64,000 bases of DNA from Ministeria vibrans ATCC 50519 (GCA_943704425.1 CALSCP010001488.1:39832-103831); one strand, 5' to 3'. Positions 1 to 11,194 are shown, counted from the first letter of the stretch. The notes: generated from the letters alone by a model not told the origin. Numbers and translations are program-made.

Positions 1-297
1 AGTTGTGAGTGTGTGTGTGTTGTATATGGTTGCTGTACAGTCAAAACGAGTAGAGTTGGTAATGAGATAGTTGTGAGTGTGTGTGTTGTTGTTGTTGCAG
101 GGTCAGTGTCGTGTTTATGACTGTTGGTTATGTGGGTGTGTTTTTATGTGTTTCATTCTGTGCTCTTGTTGCGTGTATAATTTGTGACTGATTGATTGCA
201 CTCACATCACATAATATTATGCGATTAGGAGTGGGTTTGTTTTGATTGAGATCCCAAAGACACACACAAAAGAACTAATAATTAGACGTTTTGTTAC

Positions 298-1523
298 TTG
301 GAGGAGTAGTGTGATGATGTCAACGTGGTTTTTCTCGGCACACAAGTGCAGTGCCGTCCGCCCTATTCTGTCTGTCTACACTCAAAAACAACAACATAAC
401 GATGAGCTTCCCTTACCACTAATAATAATATCAATAGTATACCTTTTGAACGTCTGCTCCCGCTACGAGGAGCTCTCTTGCTGACTCAGTCGCGCCCACT
501 GATGCAGCCCATAACAACGGCGTGAATCCTGCTGCGTCAACGCGATTCACTGCGGCCCCTCCACCCACCAGCAACGGTATTACTTGGTGTGCATTGTTTC
601 TAGCTGCTAAGTACAGCGTCCCGTAACTGTGTTCGTTGACAGCGTTTGCATCTGCGTGCACATTCATGAGAGAGTCAACACTCTGTATGTGTGTGTGTGT
701 GTGTGTCTGTCTGTGTGTGACACACATTATGTCTCTTACCTGCTCCCGCTAATAAAAGAATTCGTGTCATTTCTACGGCACCAGCCGCCGCCGACGCATG
801 AAGTGGGGTCCAGCCCCAGACATTTGCTTCGCTCAGCTCGTCCAAAAGAATATCCTAACGCACAAAAAAAACCGTTTTTCAAAAAAAAAAAAAAAAACCG
901 TTTTTCAAAAAAAAAAAAAAAAACCGGCACAAGTCTCTTGCGGGAGCTACAGGCTAAATAACGACCCCGTCACAAGCGCCCATGAAGGCCATGCTGTGTA
1001 TATCGTCACAGGCGCCAAAAGACGACTGCTGCAAACCGCCTGAGAGAGATCCGACGACCACTTTTGATGACGAGAACTTTACGTTTGCACTGTCGATGAT
1101 TAGAATCGTATAGTGCAAAATAAGAGGCGCACGCGATGCGCGAGCCAACACAGGGTCTCGATCCACCGTGTGGATCACACTTGGTAGGGCTGTGGAGCAA
1201 CAGGGACTGATTTTCAGATCCAACTCAGTGCCTCGTCAAAAAAAGAATCGCCTTGGCGCCACCAGAGCGATAGAGGCCCAGATAGCGGGAGTGGCGTGCA
1301 CCACCAGACACACATGCACCCTGTCCACCATTCCCATGCATTCGATGCAGCAGAGAGGGCACAGCAGGACCGCTACAGCGACATTTCCGATTTAAGGTAC
1401 CTCCTTGTCCTCAAGTAGCAACTTTTCTACTTGCTCGTAATCGTCCGCTAACACAAGCTCGTGTAGTACACAGTCCGAGTCATTACCAGTCGCCATCAGG
1501 CGCATGATGCCATTTTGGGACAT
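298..1523 (-). CDS. Ankyrin-repeat protein, 3' end beyond the left edge
   Basis: Four exons read leftwards: 1401-1523 (ATG at 1523), 740-854, 443-651 and 298-375, joined in phases 0, 1 and 0. Together they give consecutive ankyrin repeats. Visible repeat cores are GWTPLHASAAAGAVEMTRIL, AGFTPLLWAASVGATESAREL and GRTALHLCAEKNHVDIITLL. Each exon begins or ends at a repeat boundary, so the splices rejoin repeats cleanly. The last visible exon closes at LLLQ before GTAAC, and no convincing next exon is seen in 1-297, which is GT-rich, so the gene continues off the window. Ankyrin repeats mediate protein-protein contacts; no partner or enzymatic domain is visible. The first intron (855-1400) is much longer than the others and contains two copies of a CCGTTTTTC plus poly-A unit. 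Confidence 0.8.
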
Positions 1524-1873
1524 GGTGCTCCGGAATAAAAATTGTGAAATCTGCAGTGAGTGCGTGAGAATATCAAAATTATTCAAGATAACTTCAATAT
1601 CACTTCAACATCGTCCTGAGATCCAATTGTGGGCAATATAGTAGCGGTGTGCGCTCACATAACCAGGTTAGTCGTTGCATTTAACAACTTGAGATTAATC
1701 ATTGATGATTGTTTAGCGAGAGAACTGAGGAAGCAACGTTTCACTTTCGTATTAATGATCGAATCATTCACAATACGACGAGTAATTATTTCATATTATA
1801 TTGATATATTCAATTTAATTTCACGTAAAATTGAAAAACATCCTTGCCTTTCTCTTCGTGTTACAACTTGACC
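1524..1873. promoter_or_regulatory. Divergent intergenic spacer, ankyrin gene / FYCO1-like gene
   Basis: This 350-bp AT-rich stretch separates two start codons that point away from each other (1523 on minus, 1874 on plus). It must hold both promoters and 5' leaders. No recognisable core element stands out beyond AT richness near 1780-1830. Confidence 0.4.
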
Positions 1874-4800
1874 ATGGCGGACGTCAAACGATCGCTGCTG
1901 GATCACTTAAAACGTACCGTTTAGCCCCTTTTTGTGCCATTCCTTCTCCCTTTGACGCTTTTTTCCCTTCCTCTGCTCGCTCAGGCACGGTGACAGCCCT
2001 CAAGGCACAGACGGGACCCTTGACGGACACTGTGCAGGATGTGCACACGCTCTGCGCCGTACTGGAGCGCATTCTCATGCTGGGCCTGACGCGTGATTCG
2101 TCGTATTTTGAGTTCTTTTTGATGGCGCTCGACGAAGCAGACGGCACGCGCGACGACATCCTGCACATTGCCAAGATGGCCGGACAGTCGACCAACCTGG
2201 GGTCGGGGCGCGCGCTCATCCGCCACCTGCTCAACACAAAGGCGCTGGCTGAGTCGCTGCAGCTCGCCATGCACACCGACGCCATTGCGACCTTCTACGC
2301 GCCGTCCGCCAGTCTCCTGCGCGACTCGCGCCAATCCGCAGCCGTCCTCGACGTCCTCTACGACCTCATGGACATTGAATTTGCCCTCAAGACCTCCGCT
2401 GTCAAGCTCGACCGCTCGTGGCCGCGCGCCGACGAAGTCAAAGCCGAAGAGTTACGTGTCGCTGCCGCAAACGCCGCGCTGCTCGCCGAAACTGCCTCCA
2501 TTCTGTCCATCACCACCGCCGCAAGCAACACACACTCGGCGGTTGCAGGATCGGGCGCCGCCTTGACCTCCGCACCGAATGTAGGTGCGGGTGCTAATGC
2601 ACACACACTCGGCAACGGAGGCGAGTCGCTTCTCTCGCATGCAGCCGTCATTGAGCACCTCGAGGCAGAGCACACGGTCACAGTGCAAAGATTAGAAGCG
2701 AAAATAGTCGAGATGGAACAATCGAAAAAGGACAACGAGGCGGCGTGGCGTACCACAGTGCAAAACCTCAATGCCGAAGTGGGTCACTTGCGCACGGGAC
2801 TCGAAGAGTCGCGATCGCGTGCGGCCGCTCTCGACAACGACGACGAGGAGGACGCCAAGAGAGATCTTGCTTTGGCACGAGCTGATGCGGCGCAGGCTGC
2901 GACAGCCAAAGCTGCGCTGGAAGCCGAGCTGGAGCGCACACAGAGCGAGCTGGCACAGTCGCTGGTGCGCATTGAGGCTGCCGAGGCAGCTCGTGCTGCT
3001 GCCGATGCCGAGGTTGCCTCGTCACATGAGAGCCGCCTGCACGAAGGCTCGCAATTGCAGTCGCGAGACGCTCGCATCGCTCAACTGGAGGAACAGGCGA
3101 CGAGCGTTGAGCAGGAACGGACGCGACTCGAGGAGGCAGTACAAGCGCGCGACTCCGAGACGGAACGACTGCAGTCCGAATTGACGACGCTCCACGAGGC
3201 ACATGCAGCACTACAGTTTGATTTGGCAGCCGCACAAGACTCGCTTGTGCAGAAGCTGGAGATGGAGCGGGCACGCACGGCCGCTGACCAGAGTGACCTG
3301 GAGCGACGACTCGCAAGTGTGCAGGCACAGCTGAGCGACTCCACTACGCAGCATGCGCGCGAAATGGAACAAGCACGCGAGGATCACTCGAGTGCCCAGG
3401 ACACCCTGAGACTACAGCTTGCCGACGAACACGCTGCTCATGTGGCCCAGGTGCGTGGCGAACTGGAGGCTCGCGTCGCCCAGCTCGAGGAACAGCTGAG
3501 CGAGGCACTTGCCGCTCACTCGGATGTATCGTCGTCGACGGACGAACGCGTTTCTCAGCTCAATGACCAATTAGTCGGTGTCACAAGCGAGCGAGACGCA
3601 TTGGAGACTGCACAAATGACACTTGCAACACGGGTGGAGACACTCGAGAGTGAGCAGCGCAGTGCGAACGAGGCGCACGCGACTGTGCTGGCGCAACGCG
3701 ACGAGCGCATTGTCGAGCTGGAGAGCGAGGCGCGCGCATTGCAGGAGCAGGTGCAGCACCTGACCGAGGCGGCCGATGCCATTGCGGAAAATGTACGGTT
3801 TGAGACGGGCGATGCCATTATGGCGCGCGAGGCTGCCGAGGTGGCGCTTCAGGAGATCCAGGTAGAGGTGGCCGCGCTGCGCACGAGTACCGATGAGGCA
3901 GTGGAGAGTGCTCGTGGGGCGGAGGAGCGTGCGCTACAGGCGACCGAGGCTCGCGACACGGCTGTGGGTGCCATGGAGGCGTTAGAGACGCGTATGCGGG
4001 AGACGGAGGAGCGCGCTAGTGCAGTTGAGAAGCAGTTGGCCGAGACGACGGCGCAGAACGAGGTGCTTGCGGAGGAAAAGGCTCGGTTGCAAGAGCAAGT
4101 GGAGCAGGCACAGAAGGCGGTGGCGGGCGACGACGAACAGCTGCGACGCGAAGTCATTGAGAAGACCATTGCCAAGCAGAAGTTGTGGCAACGGGCTGCG
4201 TCGCTCGAAGATCGCCTGCACCGACAGGTGACAGAGACGTGGCGCAACGACGAAGAGGTGCTAGAGTGCGAACGGTGCAAGGCCGTCTTTTCGTTTCTTC
4301 TGCGCAAACATCACTGTCGTTCGTGTGGCGGTGTATTCTGCCACGACTGTAGCAACAAGTGGGTGATGTTATCGTTCAGCAACCGACCCGCGCGTGTCTG
4401 CATTCCCTGCGACATATTCATTGCGTCGCTTAAGGATCGCGGTGCCGACGGCGAAGACGACTCCGTCTCGGCCCTCACACGCACCATTGTCACCAATGCC
4501 GACGACCAAAACATAGATGGCGACGACAGCGACGAAGAGTACCACAAGCGACGCGCTCAACGCTCAGGCAAGGCGGCCAAGAGACGGTCCACCGACACGA
4601 ACGCGTCTACCACCGCCACCGATACTGCAACTGCTACTACAAGTGCTTCTCTCGTCAAGCACAAGCCGCGCTTCTCCCTTCCCGAGAGTGACCCTCGCTT
4701 CGCAACCACTCCCGTCATTCATCCAGGCGACGTAATAACCATATTATTTATTTTTTATTTTATTTATCTGAATTGTTGTTTGTTTTTTCGTGTAAATCTT

Positions 4801-5414
4801 GTGCATTTAGGAGACTGACGATGAGGCTGAGACGCGCAGCACTGGCAGCAGTGCGACTCCCAGCAAATGGGGTTTTTCTGACTTTCTCAAGTCCCTCACA
4901 GGTTCAGATGAGCCTCAATCCGTCTCATCATCACGGCCCCAATCTCAGGCTCAGGCTCAGGCTCAGTCTCAAAGCGACAGTGCTACGCCCGTTGTGTCTA
5001 GTAGCACTGGTGTCGATATGGAGTGTGTGACTGTACGTGCTGGCCGTTCCTTTGAGCTTCCCGTTATTGTTGATGGTCCAGACTATCTCGTCAATTGGGA
5101 GTTTAAGACTGCTCCAAAGGACATTGCGTTTGGCGTCTCGTACAAGGTATGCGACAAAATTAATGATGACAAGAGACACAGTTATTCACAATTCACTTTC
5201 TTCCTTCTTTCTCTCTCTCTCTCTTTCTTTCACTTTGTTTCTCTCTCTTTCTCTCTCTTTTCTTTCTTTCTCTCTCTCTCTTTGTATCACTTTGTTTCTT
5301 TCTTTTTTGTATCTCTCTCTCTCTCTCTCTCCCTCTCTCTCTCTCTCTCCCTCTCTCTCTCTCTCCGCTCAGCAACTATTATTCGTCCAACGCTCCATCA
5401 ACGGACTGCTGTAG
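1874..5414 (+). CDS. FYCO1-like RUN / coiled-coil / FYVE / GOLD-type protein
   Basis: Exons 1874-1913, 1985-4731, 4811-5146 and 5373-5414 give about 1054 residues. Residues about 15-180 form a RUN domain (LCAVLERIL..., GRALIRHLLN, FYAPSASLLRD). A coiled coil of about 550 residues follows. The FYVE domain (around residues 785-850) has W-x-N-D, RKHHCRSCG and RVC signatures, so PI3P binding is expected. After an acidic linker comes the first half of a GOLD domain (FELPVIVDGPDYLVNWEF...). This RUN-coil-FYVE-GOLD order is that of FYCO1, which links PI3P- and Rab7-positive late endosomes or autophagosomes to kinesin. The predicted last exon adds only 13 residues before TAG, so the second half of GOLD is missing or misjoined. 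The intron before it is a TC microsatellite. RUFY proteins are the alternative family but lack GOLD. Confidence 0.85.
5193..5372 (+). repeat. TC-rich microsatellite with CACTTTGTTTC motifs
   Basis: A pyrimidine tract runs up to the 3' splice site of the last FYCO1-like intron. It carries two copies of the recurrent CACTTTGTTTC motif near 5231 and 5288. Confidence 0.85.
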
Positions 5415-5467
5415 AGGCGGGCAAGACTCGAAGGCGGACGGATCGGCTTACAACGGTGGTTCTTGGG

Positions 5468-5905
5468 ATGTTTGTGTGGGTCGTGACACTTCTTGCCATT
5501 GTGGCTGTTGATCAACATCAACTTCACCGGTTCGATTCCATCCCGCACTGCCCAGTGTCATCGGTCAATTGTGCACATATATCTGAGTATCAAGTGCACC
5601 GAGTGACAGAGCTTGCGACCTCTCCAACTTTTGACGCAACGACCATTCGCGCGACACTCCTGGCCCACTTTGCGTCGCAGCTGCCTCACGCTCGCATTGT
5701 CTACGACGGTCCCATCGGGACATCTTTTCAGGCGGTTCAAGCGCGTGTTCTGACGCCCACGTTTGGTTATCCCGACGACGTTTTTGTTGCATGGGATGCG
5801 GATGGGTCGCGTCTCGTTCTGCACTCACAGTCAATCATCGGTCATAGCGACCTTGGCTGCAATGAGAAGCGCATCAAGTCAATTGCGGCACTGTTGGCCA
5901 AGTGA
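5468..5905 (+). CDS. DUF1499 family membrane-anchored protein
   Basis: A single exon encodes 145 residues from the ATG at 5468. The N-terminus is a hydrophobic anchor (MFVWVVTLLAIVAVDQ), which puts the domain outside the cytosol or in an organelle lumen. The rest matches the DUF1499 pattern: a central GYPDDVFVAWD segment and the C-terminal signature HSQSIIGHSDLGCNEKRI. DUF1499 proteins are widespread in bacteria and algae and have no established biochemical function. The gene starts only 53 bp after the stop of the FYCO1-like gene. The frame stays open upstream through the TC-rich intron, so an additional 5' exon or a fusion transcript cannot be excluded from sequence alone. Confidence 0.7.
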   Translation: MFVWVVTLLAIVAVDQHQLHRFDSIPHCPVSSVNCAHISEYQVHRVTELATSPTFDATTIRATLLAHFASQLPHARIVYDGPIGTSFQAVQARVLTPTFGYPDDVFVAWDADGSRLVLHSQSIIGHSDLGCNEKRIKSIAALLAK

Positions 5906-6690
5906 GAGGCTAGTATTGAGAAAAGATGGAACAGTGTGTAGTATTGCATTTGAATTTGAATGAAACGGCGAGTGCGCCAACGGGCGAGACATGTCTCGGC
6001 TGGGAACTGTCCAAGGTACTACCTACGGGAGCAGGAGGGGTGGCAGGGTGGGGGGGGCTCGTGCAGCCAGTACATTCCTACTGTGGTGCAGCAGTGGTTG
6101 GTGTGTCTGGTGGAAGACGGGCGAGTGCCGAGACGCGTCGCCCCACGTGTCGCCATGTCGAGCTACACTACTCCTACTCCTAACCCTTCTCCGTTCTACC
6201 GTCTTATTCCTTTCTCTCTCTCTGCACATCACTCGCTCTTCATCTTCTTCCGCCTGGCTTCTCCCCCTGCGGCAGCCGCACACCAACCACACCGTGTCCC
6301 ATCGCAGCCAGGCCGATGCAAGCCCGCAACGCAGCGCAATCTCTGAGACACAGAAAAAAAGAACAGGAAAAAAAAAAAAAATTTTAGCATGCGATTTGAG
6401 AATACCAAGAGAGAGGGTTGCTCAAGGATTTGTACACACATGCCTATTGTTTGCATGTTCTTCTTGCATGTCTATGAGCCGTCAGAATACAGAGAGGGTC
6501 TCGTGACGGTTTCAGTGACATGCTGCGCTCCCCTACGCCCCCCCGCACCCTGCTCCCCGCCTACCTTCTACTACTGCGTCTCCTTTACACACCTCAAAAC
6601 TCGTTTTGGGCGATTACACATAAGTGACAGAGAATTGAATGATCAATCATCAATGATCAAATGAATAAGAATAATTCAGTTTTCTGTCTC
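5906..6690. other. Intergenic region with no confident gene
   Basis: This region is GC-rich in the first half. It holds an ATG-initiated open frame at 5960-6346 (128 codons) whose middle part looks weakly coding (PTVVQQWLVCLVEDGRVP), but no family is recognised and the tail is low-complexity. An A-rich run lies at 6355-6381. It probably holds the 3' UTR of the DUF1499 gene and the promoter of the next gene. Confidence 0.4.
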
Positions 6691-7272
6691 ATGTCGACCA
6701 TCACCGTCCGCGTGATCAAGTCATTTGAGTATCGTACAGTAAAGGCGCTGGTCCTGCACGATGTGCCGCTGGACACGATGACAGCTGCAGAATTGACTAA
6801 TCTCTGTCGAGAACGTACTCCCCCTCCCCCTCCGCTCCCTGCGCCTTCTCAACCCCTCTCGCTTGCTCTGACAGGCATCAAAACGGCCCCAGGCTTCATG
6901 CCGTACCGGACGTGCGTCGTGGATACGCTTAAAATCCACCAGTTGCCTCACGGTAGAGAGTGATCACTTGGGGTGTGTGACAGACACACTCACTGACGCA
7001 TTAAAATGGCACTGTGGCCTTTGCTGTAGGCGCCAAGACGAGCAATCCGGTGATCAACCTGGACCATGACGAATGGGTGCGTGACTCTTCCAAGGCGGTC
7101 GTGGAGACACACTCGTTTACTCTATGATTATCATTCAATCATATCTTATGTGTAGGAACTTGCGCCGGACGTGCGACTCGCCGAGTTTGGTGTTGTGGCG
7201 GGGACCGAGCTGTCCCTATACAAGAAGGAGGACTACGAAACGTTTCGGGCCAACCCAAAGCTGGTGTGGTGA
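6691..7272 (+). CDS. C2orf76: UPF0538 / C2orf76 family small protein
   Basis: Exons 6691-6805, 6875-6952, 7030-7076 and 7156-7272 join in phases 1, 1 and 0 to give 118 residues, the family's usual size. The conserved blocks appear in order: an N-terminal strand (MSTITVRVIKSFEYRTVKAL), a central TLKIHQ-HGAKTSNPVINL segment that spans two splice junctions, and a C-terminal LAEFGVVAGTELSLYKKEDY followed by a short tail ending LVW. The fold is probably ubiquitin-like from the strand pattern and the GTELSLY ending. The molecular function of the family is not established. The ATG at 6691 is preferred over the in-frame ATG at 6661 because family similarity starts there. Confidence 0.85.
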
Positions 7273-7564
7273 AGACAGGACGGAGAGAACGGCGATACTC
7301 CATTGATCATTGATACTCACTTGATACTGTACAGACATGTAAACACTCAACAGCCACTGTCACCCACAATGCGTGTTAGAAGGGGGGGAGGGGGGGGTTA
7401 GTGTCACCCGTGCGACGTGCAAATGCCTGTAACAAGCCTCTACTCGAAGTACTCGTCGAAAAGAGAGATAACTTACGTCTCATCACTCTTACGTGAACTA
7501 AACTAAAAATCTAAAATATATTTCAATAATTATACTCTGCTTCTTTGTGTCTGTCGCCGTCCTC

Positions 7565-7653
7565 ATGTCGGAACCTGGTGTCGTGAGAAGACTCGGAAAG
7601 AAGAAGGCAGTCAGTCGCGTATGGATTGTCACAAGAAAGAGAAAAATAATGTC

Positions 7654-7710
<57 letters not shown>

Positions 7711-9050
7711 GAGCAGGTCCGCGAGCTGGATGTGTTCCCTAAGCTTCCTTCAGACTATACAGAGCGATCTGCGAGCGGCGGCACGCTCTCCGTGGTCGTT
7801 CTAGTAGTGTGCACAGTGATTTTGGTGCTTGAAGTGATCGACACAGTCCCGACGCGCCTCAAACACACGTACGAGGTCGATTCGGAGGTCAGCGCGCCGC
7901 TCATGGTCAACTTGGACGTCACGCTTGCCATGAAGTGCGAGTATGTGGGCGCGGACGTGCTTGATCAGAGTGGCGATGCGATTGCCATGGCGTCCCTCTC
8001 CGTCGACGAAGACTTCTTCTCTCTCACTGCCAACCAGCGCGCGTTTGTCGCCACGCTCAAGCGGGGCCATCTAGCGGGATTGGTTCGGACAAACGAGCAG
8101 TCGGGCGACGATCTCGCCTGGCTCCGGCGTCTACCGAAGGATGTCCAAGCGCAACTGCCCGCACGCCAACCGTCACCCACCGAGCCCACCATACCCGACG
8201 CCTGTCGATTCCACGGCTCATTCGACATCAGCAAAGTTGCAGGAAACCTCCACTTTACCCTCGGCAAGTCGTTCCAAACCATCCAGGGTCACGCACACAA
8301 CGCCATGAGCGTCCCCACCACCGCCATCAATTTCACTCACCGCTTCGACCACCTCTCCTTTGGTGCTCCTTTCCCCTCCCTCGTCCACCCTCTCGACGGC
8401 GTTCTCCACCACACTTCGTCCTCCCGCACCATGTTTCAGTACTTTCTCCGCATTGTCCCCACCACATACCACCAGATTGTCTCGGACTTTCCTTGGCCCT
8501 TACGAAAGGTCCAAACAACCAAGAGCCATAATAATTAAATTATTTTTTCATATCCTTACTAATCACAATTATTTTGCCTAATAGATATTTGGACATCGCG
8601 AAGCTATTCCAACCAATCAACTGTCAGTGACAGAGCACCATCGCAATCTCACAGGATCATCAGCCGCACATGGACTGCCCGGTAGAACAAGAGATAGAGA
8701 GAGAGAGATAGCGTGGCACAGAGACGAGAGAGTGCGTGTGTCGCACACTGAGATATGCAAAGAAAGAGACTTGTTTTTTGAGTGCGCGCGCGTGTGTGTA
8801 ACGCACTGAAAGGGAATCTCATGATATTATTGTAGGGATATTTCTCAAGTATGACATTGAGGCTGTGCGGGTGAACATTGACGATGCGTCACGCGGAGTG
8901 CTCCACTTCATAGTGCGCATGTGTGGCATTGTGGGAGGGCTCTTCACATGTGCCGGGTTATTACATCGTCTTTTGGCCTTTCTCTTTGGCAAGTTGAGTG
9001 GCGCAAAGGAAAATGTGGATACGAAAATGAGCTCTGTGACAAAAAACTGA
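7565..9050 (+). CDS. ERGIC2: ERGIC2 / Erv41-type ER-Golgi cargo receptor subunit
   Basis: Exons 7565-7618, 7717-8508, 8585-8681 and 8836-9050 give 385 residues, close to the 370-390 typical of the family. An N-terminal cytosolic segment (VRELDVFPKLPSDYTE) leads into a first membrane span (LSVVVLVVCTVILVLEV). A large lumenal domain follows, with the family's MFQYFLRIVPT and TNQLSVTEH motifs, then a second span near the C-terminus (MCGIVGGLFTCAGLLHRLLA). Erv41/Erv46 complexes cycle between ER and Golgi in COPI and COPII vesicles and retrieve ER residents. A pure TC repeat (7657-7706) precedes the second exon. The C-terminus ends SVTKN with no obvious dilysine signal. Confidence 0.88.
7657..7706 (+). 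repeat. (TC)n microsatellite in ERGIC2 intron 1
   Basis: About 25 uninterrupted TC units lie immediately before the 3' splice site at 7716 and act as an extended polypyrimidine tract. Confidence 0.9.
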
Positions 9051-9122
9051 TCTTGAGAAATGAGCGAGCAATAAAAATTATTAACAATTTCAATTTTATT
9101 TTACTCTTGTTTTTGATTACAT

Positions 9123-10620
9123 ATGCCTATTGCCATCAATGACTATACGTGGTCTCAGGACGCTCAGGAAATCAGAATTTCCGTTCCTCTCAAAGTGCGT
9201 TTCTTTTTCTTTTTTGTTCAGTCGTCCATTCTTCAATATTGAGACGTATGCCTCTCAAGCTTTGACTTGCATAGGGAGCAAGTCCAAAGCGACTTGATGT
9301 GAGTCACACAGATACATTTTTGAAGGTAGAGTGACGAAACCCCTCAAACCAACCTTCAGAATTTGCTTCTAGCTCAACTGCCCCCCCTACCTGCTCGAGT
9401 TGGACCTCGTTGGCGAAACAGATCTTGAACAGTCGTCGTATGCCGTTGTAGACGGTGTGGTGCAAGTGAAACTCGTCAAGCAGGTCACTAAGCAGTTTTC
9501 GTTGCCATGGATACTGATTGGTGGTTCATTCTTCCCCAGATTGCCGGCGAATGGGACTCTTTGGTTGTGAGCGCTCTGTCGAAGGAAGAACAACAAGCAC
9601 GCAGAGAGGTGTGCTCTTTGCTGTTGTGGTTGATTGACACTGAAGTGCGTCTCATAGGAATCATTGAAACGATGTCATGAGTTGGAAGCAAAGCGAAAAG
9701 AACAGAAAACCCAAAGGGAGATTGAGCAACGGAGAGCGCTGATTCGAGAACAAATTGATCTTGAAGCACAAGAAAGAAACCGGTACGCAAAGTGCAAAGT
9801 GATCACACACCATTTACATTTTCATAGGATTGAGGGTGCGAAACGAGCGGAAGAGACGCAAATGAGTTCGAAATTGGACGAATGGGCCAAAGACAATGGA
9901 AGGTGTGCTAAAGCGAGTGAGACAAAGAACGACGACAGCGAGACATCACAAGCTGTGCGGAAGGGCGGGAAAATCAGTGTGAAGTTTTCAGAGCGGAAGT
10001 TCCCACACGCCAAACGAGAGAGCAAATTGGAAGAAGAAGAGCGGTTTTGGGCGCAGCAGAAACGAATGATGAACGAACGGAAGAAGAGCCGGACACTGCC
10101 AGAAAGTAGCGAAACAGTGACGGAGAGTGAGAGTGCGAGTGAACTGAAGGAAATGGGTGATCGGTTTATGAGGATTGGGCAGACTGAAAGTGCAGTGAAT
10201 GCATATTCAAAGGGACTCCTAATGGACTCGCGAGTCGTCGCGCTGTGGGTCAATCGCTCAATTGCCTTTTTGAAGTTGGGCTCATTTGACGGTACAATCA
10301 CATCACAATCGAAAAAAAAAAGAGTTCTGTGATGATACTATTTTGAAGTTTATTCCCAATTATTCTTATTGATTTTAGACTGTATTTCTGATTGCACGGA
10401 AGCACTGAAATTGTACGGAAAAGAAAACAGTAAATCAAAAGTAAAGGTATGTAGTAGTGGGAGAAAGGATGTGTGTGTGTGTGTGTGCGAACGAGAGAAA
10501 GAGAAACAAAGTGATATATACATATACATAGAGAGAAAGAGAGAAAGAGAGAGAGTGGGGAGAGTGAAAGAAACAAAGTGATGGAGAGAGAGAGAGACAA
10601 AGTGATAGAGGGAAACAAAG

Positions 10621-10712
<92 letters not shown>

Positions 10713-10887
10713 GACTAAACAAACAATTTAGACGATCGTGCGGCGAGCAATTTCACGAGTGCGGATCAATGCGATTGACTTGGCACTGGAGGACTACGAG
10801 TGGGCCTGTCAGTGTGATCCGGAAAGTGAGTGTGTCAGGCGGGATCGCGATCAATTGAGGGAGCAGTTGAAGAAAGATGAAATGTAA
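9123..10887 (+). CDS. DNAAF4: DNAAF4 (DYX1C1) dynein axonemal assembly factor
   Basis: Eight exons (9123-9194, 9275-9298, 9373-9483, 9540-9608, 9658-9782, 9828-10291, 10379-10446, 10732-10887) give about 362 residues. The N-terminus starts MPIAINDYTWSQDAQEISIS, the diagnostic start of DNAAF4, followed by a CS/p23-like beta domain (PPYLLELDLVGETD, ending GEWDSLVVSALSKEE). A charged helical stretch comes next, then TPR-type helices (LKEMGDRFMRIGQTESAVNAY..., VALWVNRSIAFLKLG, INAIDLALEDYEWACQ). The protein works with HSP90/HSP70 to preassemble axonemal dynein arms in the cytoplasm, which fits the dynein heavy chain at the right end of this window. Intron 7 carries a long GA repeat with the recurrent ACAAAGTGAT motif. 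Confidence 0.9.
10497..10710 (-). repeat. Dispersed TATCACTTTGTTTC / (TC)n element, copy 1
   Basis: This element lies inside DNAAF4 intron 7, on the minus strand. It holds four CACTTTGT units (near 10504, 10572, 10599 and 10615) followed by about 43 GA units. The 10541-10630 part is nearly identical in reverse complement to 45475-45565. Confidence 0.85.
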
Positions 10888-11194
10888 AATACTATTGCGG
10901 ATTAATGAGTCGAAGGCTTCTGTAAGATACCAATAGCTCACCATGTCTGCAATGATGGGTCCATACTCAATAGAGTCGTATTCACGCGAGATCCATGCAA
11001 GACTCCAGACGTCATAGAATGCGGCGTCTCATGAATGGGATTATCCATTACTGCACCCATTCGTCTCCGTTGGAAGTTTTGTTTCATTGTGGGTAAGAAA
11101 AAGTGTAACTCTAAAGGGTGACGAATGATGACTTTGCCACCATATTAAACGGTTTGCAAAATGATAAATGAAATAAGAATAAAAAAACTTTTTA
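10888..11194. other. Spacer between convergent DNAAF4 and EEA1-like genes
   Basis: No confident gene. On the minus strand an ATG near 11090 starts a 49-codon frame, and an overlapping frame remains open from about 11029 to 10753 with protein-like composition. Neither matches a known family. Confidence 0.35.

Noticed and set aside
1..297. Further ankyrin exons at the left edge
   Set aside because: No acceptor followed by an ankyrin-like frame was found; the stretch is GT-rich and the gene probably continues outside the window.
5193..5372. Open frames encoding SLSLSL or RERERE runs (also near 7660, 10500, 11600, 31690, 45400 and 46650)
   Set aside because: They are translations of TC/GA microsatellites lying in introns or spacers, with no flanking coding signal.
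5527..5537. GGTTCGATTCC, a perfect match to the tRNA B-box consensus
   Set aside because: No T-stem pairing, A box or acceptor stem around it; it lies inside the DUF1499 coding sequence.
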